A stretch of DNA of 6,656 nucleotides from Kiritimatiellia bacterium (GTDB lineage: Bacteria; Verrucomicrobiota; Kiritimatiellia; RFP12; UBA1067): assembly GCA_017459225.1 (NCBI GenBank), contig JAFUDL010000554.1:1-6656 (forward strand), in the 5' to 3' direction. Made by a program: the position numbers and the translations under genes. The notes below the pieces were generated by a model. The model saw only the letters and a list, made by a program, of their open reading frames with translations, was not told where the DNA came from and did no database searches. Numbering within the stretch: the first letter of the stretch is position 1; each line of letters starts with the position of its first letter. Positions 1-4,797 of this stretch are shown one piece after another.

Positions 1-1
1 C

Positions 2-82
2 AAGCAGGCGGGAATGCACTGGCGCCACCACAATGCGGCGTGCGTATGCGCCATCATCGCACGGCTAAGGAGTGCGGCGTGA
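2..82 (+). CDS. Possible C-terminal fragment of a transposase-like protein (partial)
   Basis: Frame 2 is open from the left edge to a TGA at 80-82, giving 26 residues that include AGMHWRHHNAA and then IIARLRS. A G-M-x-W followed by a short helix ending in L-R near the C-terminus resembles the ends of some transposases, as I recall for ISKra4- and UPF0236-like families. The resemblance is from memory and rests on very few residues. Frame 1 is also open across this stretch, to a TAA at 106-108, so the reading frame is itself uncertain. If correct, this is the 3' end of a mobile-element gene running rightward, next to the repeat-flanked cassette that starts near 129. No terminal inverted repeat of an insertion sequence could be recognised downstream of the stop. 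Confidence 0.3.
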   Translation, partial: KQAGMHWRHHNAACVCAIIARLRSAA

Positions 83-115
83 AATGGCTAAGAATTTCAA
101 CGAATTAAAATCGCA

Positions 116-130
116 CCCCGCGCTGCGGGG
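116..130. other. GC hairpin abutting the outer end of the left repeat
   Basis: CCCCGC (116-121) and GCGGGG (125-130) form a perfect 6-bp stem with a three-base loop. On the minus strand the stem is followed by TGCGATTTTAATTC, so it could be a weak intrinsic terminator for leftward transcription out of the GxxExxY gene. The T-run is short and set off by several bases, so the call is uncertain. Its last two bases overlap the outer edge of the left flanking repeat. The right repeat has no matching hairpin outside it. Confidence 0.35.
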
Positions 131-301
131 CGCTTACGCGCGACCACTGAAGCCGGACGCATGGCGAATCGCCAGCGGCGATTTGCGGCCGGCGCAGCAC
201 GTGCCGGCCTGAGGCTTCGCCTCGCCGCCCGTGCCGCGCCATGCCGCAACCCTGCGGGTTTCGCCCTGCGTCCGGATGCGGAAGCCCGCTTTGCGGGACA
301 C
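129..301 (-). repeat. Left copy of a structured ~172-base inverted repeat flanking the GxxExxY gene
   Basis: Read on the minus strand from 301 to 129, this stretch aligns with 810-980 read on the plus strand. The inner ends share GTGTC, an 11-base hairpin segment and GCTTCCGC[A/G]TCCG. The outer 27 bases (129-155) match 954-980 at 24 of 27 positions. It holds a string of short perfect hairpins: 285-297 (CCCGC/GCGGG, loop 3), 248-260 (AACCC/GGGTT, loop 3), 211-223 (GAGGC/GCCTC, loop 3), 187-209 (GGCCGGC/GCCGGCC, loop 9) and 167-183 (AATCGCC/GGCGATT, loop 3). The inner end lies 22 bases past the GxxExxY stop codon. I know of no named family for it. Short open frames cross it, but the 2-base length difference from the other copy throws the frames out of register, so structure rather than coding seems conserved. 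Confidence 0.7.
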
Positions 302-318
302 GGAATTGCACGGAATTG
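299..318. repeat. Two tandem copies of CACGGAATTG
   Basis: CACGGAATTG occurs at 299-308 and again at 309-318 with no gap. The duplication straddles the inner end of the left flanking repeat and ends 5 bases before the GxxExxY stop codon (324-326). It may be a slippage product or the scar of a past rearrangement. No third copy was seen beside the right repeat. Confidence 0.6.
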
Positions 319-323
319 CTGAC

Positions 324-749
324 CTACTGGGGCTTCGCGAGGTATTCTAGATTGTCGCGGTTATTCGGGCCGAGAACCCAGCGTTCGATTACCACCTTGG
401 GATATGACGCAAAATTCACCAACAGGCCGAGACGCATCTTCGTAAGCCGTAGATAGTTTAGCAGTTGCGCTCGATGCTCGTCGGCGAGAGTGGTTACGGT
501 CTTCAGCTCTACGATTATCTTTCCGTAGCACACAAGGTCGGGGATGTATGTCTTCTCAATAGGCGTGCCCTTGTAGATGACATGTAGTTCAGGCTTTGAC
601 TGGAATGGTATGCCCCTTGCCGATAGTTCCAGTTCGAGACACTGCTGATACACTTCTTCGCGATAGCCGTTCTTCATCTCCTTGTAGACTTCGAATATGG
701 CACCGCGGATGGCGTAAGTCTCTTCTTCGTAAATGAGAATGGAGTTCAT
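324..749 (-). CDS. GxxExxY family protein (PD-(D/E)XK nuclease fold)
   Basis: This 141-residue protein carries the family signature at residues 28-34 (G-Y-R-E-E-V-Y), followed by QQCLELEL and a GIPFQSKPEL strand. The nuclease-like core follows: D71 in YIPDLV, then E81-x-K83 in IIVELK, which gives the D-(x)n-ExK arrangement of PD-(D/E)XK enzymes, with a conserved-looking AQLLNYL helix near 94-100. The length is normal for the family and the protein looks intact. Its biochemical role is not established; a nuclease or nucleic-acid-processing activity is inferred from the fold. ATG at 749 was chosen because the family similarity begins there, with AGAGGA about 12 bases upstream, a rather long spacing. 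The same frame stays open back to 1388, but that extension is arginine/alanine-rich, crosses the right repeat and overlaps yraN, so it was not used. The gene sits alone between two inverted repeat copies. Confidence 0.88.
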   Translation of the reverse strand: MNSILIYEEETYAIRGAIFEVYKEMKNGYREEVYQQCLELELSARGIPFQSKPELHVIYKGTPIEKTYIPDLVCYGKIIVELKTVTTLADEHRAQLLNYLRLTKMRLGLLVNFASYPKVVIERWVLGPNNRDNLEYLAKPQ

Positions 750-809
750 GTGAAAAGCATATCCTCTTAAACACAAGTTCTGTAGACAACTACGATTCTG
801 CGCCCTTCT

Positions 810-980
810 GTGTCGGCCGAAGGCCGCTTCCGCGTCCGTGCGGGACGGCAAGCCGAAGGCGCATCGCGGCGAGGCGGCGCTGGCCGAGGCGACAGCCTCG
901 AGGTCATGCGCCGTCTCGACGCGATGGATCGCGTCAGCGATTGCCGTCAAGCACGGCTTCGGTGGTCGCGCGCCAGCGCC
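810..980 (+). repeat. Right copy of the structured inverted repeat flanking the GxxExxY gene
   Basis: This is the partner of 129-301 in inverted orientation, 171 bases against 173. Its hairpins fall in the same order: 814-826 (CGGCC/GGCCG, loop GAA), 852-860 (GCC/GGC, loop GAA), 885-900 (CGAGGC/GCCTCG, loop GACA) and 928-941 (ATCGC/GCGAT, loop GTCA), ending in the shared terminal block 954-980. Distances from the inner end match the left copy closely: 4 against 4, 42 against 41, 75 against 78, 118 against 118, and 144 against 146 for the terminal block. The inner end is 60 bases upstream of the GxxExxY start, so transcription of that gene would have to begin in or beside this element. An alternative hairpin, CGCGAT/ATCGCG at 920-933, competes with the fourth stem. 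Confidence 0.7.
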
Positions 981-1009
981 AAAAATCATGACGCACTTGC
1001 ATAGCACGA

Positions 1010-1468
1010 TCACCAGAAGCGCCATTTGGGCGGGAACATGCGCACGTTCTCGACGTGGTCGATCTCTGGCGCCGAAGGACTGTTCTCGGCGCCGTAAACC
1101 TGCACCACGTCGAAGCGGAAGTTGCCATGCCACTTGTGCCGCATCACCCAGTTGGCGCATGCCCTGAGCAGATTGCGCTTCTTGCGCGCGTCTATCCGCG
1201 TGAGGCGCCCCGCCCAAGTGCTGCGGCGCAAATGCGTCTTCACCTCCACAAACACAACGCCGCCTTCGGGCGTGCGCGCTATGATGTCGATCTCGCATCG
1301 GCGGTCGCTCCTGCACGGGCGCACATTGCGCGCCACGATCCGCCAGCCGCGCGTCCTGAGATAACGCGCCGCCACACCTTCGCCCCATGCACCGCGCCGC
1401 CTGTTCCGTTCGCCCGCCTGCGTTGTTCCTTCAGACTGCGCAGTCTCGTCCACCTTGACTTCAGCCAT
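1010..1468 (-). CDS. yraN: YraN/UPF0102 family putative nuclease-fold protein
   Basis: This 152-residue protein shows the whole UPF0102 pattern. From the ATG at 1468 it has a G-x-x-G-E-x-x-A-A-R-Y-L helix near residues 26-37 (GAWGEGVAARYL), then GWRIVARNVR, an E-I-D motif at 59-61 (CEIDIIA), and FVEVK with E75 and K77. A basic helix and RFDVVQVYG follow near 118-126. E, D and ExK are the presumed metal-site residues of a Holliday-junction-resolvase-like PD-(D/E)XK fold; the cellular role of the family is not settled. The usual GEID has Cys in place of Gly here. An upstream in-frame TTG at 1477 is only one base from the GGAAAGG Shine-Dalgarno (1479-1485), whereas ATG 1468 has a 10-base spacer, so ATG was chosen. 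The gene lies downstream of a long hairpin and just upstream of the GxxExxY cassette. Confidence 0.9.
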   Translation of the reverse strand: MAEVKVDETAQSEGTTQAGERNRRRGAWGEGVAARYLRTRGWRIVARNVRPCRSDRRCEIDIIARTPEGGVVFVEVKTHLRRSTWAGRLTRIDARKKRNLLRACANWVMRHKWHGNFRFDVVQVYGAENSPSAPEIDHVENVRMFPPKWRFW

Positions 1469-1482
1469 ATGCTTCAAACCTT

Positions 1483-1533
1483 TCCGCCCGCGGTCGCCTA
1501 GACACCACCATGGCGTCTGGCCCTGCGGGCGGA
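1483..1533 (-). promoter_or_regulatory. Long hairpin immediately upstream of the yraN ribosome binding site
   Basis: TCCGCCCGC (1483-1491) pairs perfectly with GCGGGCGGA (1525-1533). An inner helix with a bulge is formed by GCCTAGAC (1496-1503) and GTCTGGC (1515-1521). In the minus-strand transcript the stem takes up the first GGA of the yraN Shine-Dalgarno GGAAAGG (1485-1479), so the fold could limit ribosome access. It could instead be the end of the upstream transcript from the 282-residue gene, but no U-run follows, which argues against an intrinsic terminator. Confidence 0.4.
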
Positions 1534-1589
1534 GATATTAAAGCATATGTAGGGGGAAGAGTTATTACAGGAATGTTACAGGCATAAAA

Positions 1590-1624
1590 TAGTGCCTAGT
1601 GCGTAGTGCCTAATGCCTAGTAGT
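1590..1624. repeat. Heptamer tandem repeat, unit TAGTGCC
   Basis: Consecutive 7-base units TAGTGCC, TAGTGCG, TAGTGCC and TAATGCC run from 1590 to 1617, followed by a decayed TAGTAGT up to 1624. The array lies 28 bases beyond the stop codon of the 282-residue gene, in the spacer before yraN. Heptamer arrays of this kind are short sequence repeats prone to slippage. Nothing suggests a CRISPR, since there are no spacers. AGGCA at 1580-1584 can also pair with TGCCT at 1593-1597, which gives a weak hairpin at the edge of the array. Confidence 0.6.
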
Positions 1625-1651
1625 TAGCGGTATACTGATGCGACAAAACGC

Positions 1652-2500
1652 TTAGTCTTCGTCGTCATCGTCGTCTTTGTCGCCGCCATAGAGCTCTTCG
1701 GCATCCTCGTCATCTGGATTGGCCTTGAGCCAGTCGTCAAGCTGCTTGGCACTTGTGACGGAATCAATGTCGGTGAAGTCCTCGATCGCCTCGGGCAACA
1801 GCTTCTTCGCAACGTCAGTGCCGGTAGACCAGATGGCCTTGGCCGTCTTCACGAACACGGAAGGACGCAGATCGTCAAACGACATAAAGATGTCGTCAAG
1901 TGTATCTTCGTCCGTCACCACCTTCGCAAGGTTGATCAGGATGTCAGAGATCTCGCGGTCGCTGAGGGAAATGTCGTCAAGCGCGGAAAGCAACTCATCG
2001 CTAGCAGCCTCCACCACTTCATCGATCGGGCTTCCGAGAAAGCCGAAGAGCTCGGGAATCGTCTTAGAATCAAACCAACCCAGCGCATCAATCGCCTCAC
2101 GCTGCATGAAGTCCGGAACCTTGTCAAGCCCAAGAGCCTGAATCTTGGCCACAATGTCACGGACTTTCTTTAGATTCTCCTCGTCAGCTGCCGCGCGCAG
2201 TTCAGCCAGAAGCTTCTTCTGCTCGGCAGTGAGCTTCGCCTCCTCCTCTGCGTCAAATTCAAACTTGGGCTCGACGCGCTTCTGCTCCTCGATCTGCTCA
2301 GCAGTCTCGCTCTGCGCAACCTCGACCTCGGAGGACTTTCTGCCCTTGCGCGAATGCGTGCGCTGACGCTCGGCCACCTGCGCCTTCTTATCGGTCACCG
2401 CAGGCTTCTTCTCGGGCGTCATCGTAATATAGGCGGCAAGAGCCGCGCCGAGAACCAGCACGACCACCACGGCCAATTTAACTATGTTCGCTCTTTTCAT
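1652..2500 (-). CDS. Membrane-anchored HEAT-like repeat protein with acidic tail, function unknown
   Basis: The protein has 282 residues. Residues 6-25 form one hydrophobic segment (IVKLAVVVVLVLGAALAAYI), read as a signal anchor because no clear cleavage site follows. A basic stretch (residues 45-56) and then a Glu-rich, probably coiled-coil helix lead into about 130 residues of helical pairs. One of these, near 131-165 (REAIDALGWFDSKTIPELFG followed by an acidic helix), looks like a HEAT repeat: helix, D at the turn, helix. The C-terminus is extremely acidic and ends in a run of Asp/Glu, as seen in some metal-binding or chaperone-like tails. I do not recognise a specific family. The start is the ATG at 2500 with AGGA 8 bases upstream. 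The helical domain is probably in the periplasm and scaffolds another protein; this is inference. Confidence 0.85.
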   Translation of the reverse strand: MKRANIVKLAVVVVLVLGAALAAYITMTPEKKPAVTDKKAQVAERQRTHSRKGRKSSEVEVAQSETAEQIEEQKRVEPKFEFDAEEEAKLTAEQKKLLAELRAAADEENLKKVRDIVAKIQALGLDKVPDFMQREAIDALGWFDSKTIPELFGFLGSPIDEVVEAASDELLSALDDISLSDREISDILINLAKVVTDEDTLDDIFMSFDDLRPSVFVKTAKAIWSTGTDVAKKLLPEAIEDFTDIDSVTSAKQLDDWLKANPDDEDAEELYGGDKDDDDDED

Positions 2501-2529
2501 TCTTGTTTTCCTATAGGGACACTTTATCT

Positions 2530-2560
2530 AATGTATGCGCAGATGATGACTGAATGACAA
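2530..2560 (-). promoter_or_regulatory. Weak candidate promoter for the 282-residue gene
   Basis: On the minus strand, TTGTCA (2560-2555) and TACATT (2535-2530) stand 19 bases apart, about 30 bases upstream of the ATG at 2500. The spacing is longer than ideal and the -10 match is poor. The region is markedly more AT-rich than its surroundings, which fits a promoter-bearing spacer. It also contains a 7-bp inverted repeat, ATATGCA/TGCATAT (2631-2637 and 2654-2660), that could be an operator. Confidence 0.2.
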
Positions 2561-2666
2561 CATTTTTTTGGATTTTTCATTCCGTCACTCATATGCAACA
2601 AAATCCGAGTTTTTATTACTCAAATGGCAAATATGCAAATGCGAAAATTGAAATGCATATTGATTG

Positions 2667-2729
2667 GGCTGGCTTTCGAAAACAGTCGAGGGTCTTCAAA
2701 GACCATCGACTGCTTTCGAAGATTCAGCC
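2667..2729 (-). terminator. Long hairpin downstream of the thioredoxin-InlB-like gene, probable transcription end
   Basis: The arms 2667-2696 and 2699-2729 are almost fully complementary, with a few mismatches and one bulge. Core blocks are TTCGAAA against TTTCGAA, CAGTCGA against TCGACTG, and GGTCTT against AAGACC around the tip. The hairpin begins 11 bases past the stop codon of the 669-residue gene. On the minus strand it is followed by CCCAATCAATATGCATTTC, which has no continuous U-run, so it may halt or protect the transcript's 3' end rather than act as a classical intrinsic terminator. A REP-like dispersed palindrome is an alternative. Confidence 0.5.
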
Positions 2730-2739
2730 ATAGGGGCGA

Positions 2740-4749
2740 TCAATTGAATGCCTTGAGCGCCGCGCCACCGATGCCCTCGCCGCGCTGGCTATAGTGTGAA
2801 TTCGACTTGTCGAACCACAAGTTCAGCCAGATGTCGAGTGTCTTCTTGGTCTTGGAGACAGTGACAGGGATGGCGAAGTCGACCCGTGCGCGATTGCTGG
2901 CGAGGTCTTCGGAAAGCGCTATCACCGCCGCAGTCTGGCTAACCGTGTACGAACCGATCTTTCCGGCAAGTTTGGCCGTAAGATTGCCATTGGCGTCTTC
3001 AGCGACGACGAGCTTGGCGTTGTACGACTTCGAAGTGCCGTATCCAAGCGTCCATCCGCCGGGTCCGGAATACGCCTTGAGGTACCAGGTGCCTTTGAGC
3101 TTGCTGATCTGCTCGGCGTCGAGCGTAACCTTGACGGGTTTGAGCTGCGCCCACACTTCGTAGGGAGTGTCGTTATCGGTCAGATAAGCGGGGGCGAATG
3201 TGCCGATGCAGCTGAGCCCCTCTTCGGAGCACAGATCCTGGGTCAGTTTGATCTCCAGAGTGTCCGTCTTCTTCGCCGACTTGAGCGTGGCGGTGTACGA
3301 ACCATCATCGTTGGCCTTCCAGCCGACTGCGGTGAAGGAGTAGGTGCCCTTCGCGGTTATGACCTTGGCGGAGAGATTGGCGCTCTCCGGGGCGGAGAGT
3401 GTGAACGAGCCGCGGCCATTCTCGTCGAAGGAGAGCGGATCGTCCGCCGTCTTGGTGCCCACGAAACCATAGAATGTGCCGATGCAGAACTCGGGCACCT
3501 CGACCTTGAGGTTGTAGACGCGCGAGAGCTTCTGCCCGGCGGCGGAAGTTGCGGTCACATTGACCTTGAACGTGCCCACCATCGTTGTGGATCCCGCTAT
3601 CACGCCGTCTTCGTACACGAAGCCTTCGGGCAGCCCTGTCACTTCAACGGAACCTTCCTGAAGGTCGCCGGCCAAAGATGTGGGTTCGAGCTTCACTATC
3701 ATCGTCTCGCCGGCCTTGCCGACCTTGTCAAGAACGGAGTCATCGCCCCAAACGATGGAGTCCTTCACGATCACGATCTTGCGCTTGACGGAAGACTTGC
3801 TCTTCTTGAGCGTGACGGTGTAGGTGCCCGCCTTTGTGGGCTTGCCGGTCCACTTGCCGGTCTTTGAATTCCATGTGAGTCCCGGCACCTTGGTCGCACA
3901 AGTCCAGCCCTTTAGACCCATGTCGATCGTCGAGGAAAGGCCCACATAGTATGTGCGGTATGTTATGTGGGTCCATTTTGCGTAGAGCGTCACGGTGCTG
4001 TTCGACACAGTGGTCACATTGCGCACGGTGGCACCGTTCGCATAGGCCACTGCGCCCGTCTCGGACTTCGCCCAGCCGGCGAACGAGTAGTCGGGCAGCA
4101 GGTAGGCGTTCAGGGGCAGCTTCACGTTCACGCCGCCCTTCGTCGCAATGGACGCATCTGCCATGGCAGTCTCATTAGTGGCGCCGTTGCCGTTGAACTC
4201 GATGTTGTAGTCGCCTTCGAATTCTGGACCGGGCTTGAAGTTCTTGAGCTTCGCCTTGAAGTAGGCCACCGCCTTCTTCGCGCCGGCCTCCTTGGACTTG
4301 CCGCCGTCAACCGTGTCGCCAACCGTGGCGATGTCCACCTTGCCGGCTGGCCAGTAGATGCGCACGAATGGATATGCCGTGTTCTTGTTCTTGCGGCACC
4401 AGTGGAACACGCTGCTGGCCACCGCGCCATCGCCGCCATCGCCAGAGTGGATGAAGTAGAACACAATTCCGCTATTCTTCATCCAGTTCCTGAAGTACGA
4501 GTGGTTCACCGCCTCCTCGAACATCCAGCAGTGTCCGCACGCATCGCCGTTTGACCACACGGCAATCAGCGGCACCCGGTTTGCAACGGCATAAGCCTTG
4601 CATTTGCTGAAGCCAGCGTGCCATACGCCAGGCACTACGTCCTGACTCGCCTTGCGGCGCGTCTTGACAAGCGTGGCCGTGGGGCTCGCGGCGTACGCGG
4701 CTAGGGCGCACATGGCGAGCGCCCCCAACGTCATCATCATTTTCTTCAT
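2740..4749 (-). CDS. Secreted multidomain protein: thioredoxin-like, InlB-type repeat and Ig-like modules
   Basis: The protein has 669 residues. Residues 1-20 are a Sec signal peptide (MKKMMMT, hydrophobic core, cleavage after AYA). Residues 40-170 look thioredoxin-like: the strand VPLIAVWSN leads to C71-G-H-C74, the CGHC redox motif of disulfide isomerases, with a probable cis-proline at P127 (AYPFVRIYW). Residues 181-260 (YNIEFNGNG, FAGWA, VTLYAKW) match the InlB B-repeat/Listeria-Bacteroides repeat pattern. Residues 261-329 and about 330-419 are Ig-like modules of He_PIG type (LTWNSKTGKWTGKPTKAGTY; LPEGFVYEDGVIAG). Two beta-rich C-terminal units follow, each opening with CIGTF (C422, C514). 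ATG 4749 is preceded by AAAGGAG at ideal spacing. The gene lies 48 bases after a ligase-like gene, suggesting cotranscription. The likely location is the periplasm or cell surface. The role is unproven; redox or disulfide handling of exported partners is inferred from CGHC. Confidence 0.85.
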   Translation of the reverse strand: MKKMMMTLGALAMCALAAYAASPTATLVKTRRKASQDVVPGVWHAGFSKCKAYAVANRVPLIAVWSNGDACGHCWMFEEAVNHSYFRNWMKNSGIVFYFIHSGDGGDGAVASSVFHWCRKNKNTAYPFVRIYWPAGKVDIATVGDTVDGGKSKEAGAKKAVAYFKAKLKNFKPGPEFEGDYNIEFNGNGATNETAMADASIATKGGVNVKLPLNAYLLPDYSFAGWAKSETGAVAYANGATVRNVTTVSNSTVTLYAKWTHITYRTYYVGLSSTIDMGLKGWTCATKVPGLTWNSKTGKWTGKPTKAGTYTVTLKKSKSSVKRKIVIVKDSIVWGDDSVLDKVGKAGETMIVKLEPTSLAGDLQEGSVEVTGLPEGFVYEDGVIAGSTTMVGTFKVNVTATSAAGQKLSRVYNLKVEVPEFCIGTFYGFVGTKTADDPLSFDENGRGSFTLSAPESANLSAKVITAKGTYSFTAVGWKANDDGSYTATLKSAKKTDTLEIKLTQDLCSEEGLSCIGTFAPAYLTDNDTPYEVWAQLKPVKVTLDAEQISKLKGTWYLKAYSGPGGWTLGYGTSKSYNAKLVVAEDANGNLTAKLAGKIGSYTVSQTAAVIALSEDLASNRARVDFAIPVTVSKTKKTLDIWLNLWFDKSNSHYSQRGEGIGGAALKAFN

Positions 4750-4797
4750 TTCGGCTCCTTTCGGTTGATTTGAAACTTCCTGACTCTCCGTACCGCC

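Larger units (their letters stand above)
129..980. mobile_element. Candidate repeat-bounded cassette carrying the GxxExxY gene
   Basis: A single nuclease-fold gene (324-749) is enclosed by two inverted copies of a structured element (129-301 and 810-980). The most similar segments are the outermost 27 bases, as expected of terminal inverted repeats. The right boundary is 29 bases past the yraN stop. No clear target-site duplication was found: the flanks read AATTAAAATCGCACCCC on the left and AAAAATCATGACG on the right, sharing only an AAAATC core. No transposase is encoded inside. Any mobility would therefore need an enzyme supplied in trans, or the GxxExxY protein itself. An alternative is that the element is a dispersed genomic repeat that lies on both sides of the gene by chance or by local duplication. 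Confidence 0.35.

Noticed and set aside
129..301. Integron attC site
   Set aside because: No GTTRRRY core, no integrase nearby, and the multi-hairpin layout differs from the single imperfect hairpin of attC.
105..1004. The flanking repeats as remnants of one coding sequence, since short frames cross both (RLQWSR and RLRWSR near the outer ends)
   Set aside because: Frames agree at the outer ends but differ at the inner ends because the copies differ by 2 bases in length. Conserved pairing of hairpins is a better explanation.
324..1388. A 354-residue reading frame extending the GxxExxY gene far upstream
   Set aside because: The extra N-terminal part is arginine/alanine-rich, runs through the right repeat and overlaps yraN on the same strand in another frame. 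Family similarity starts at the ATG at 749.
1466..1477. TTG start for yraN, adding three residues
   Set aside because: The TTG is only one base from the Shine-Dalgarno GGAAAGG; the ATG at 1468 has a workable 10-base spacer.
1055..1501. A 148-residue plus-strand open frame opposite yraN
   Set aside because: yraN on the other strand matches a known family along its full length; this frame is its shadow.
1590..1624. CRISPR-like array
   Set aside because: Units are 7 bases long and contiguous with no spacers; no cas genes are present.
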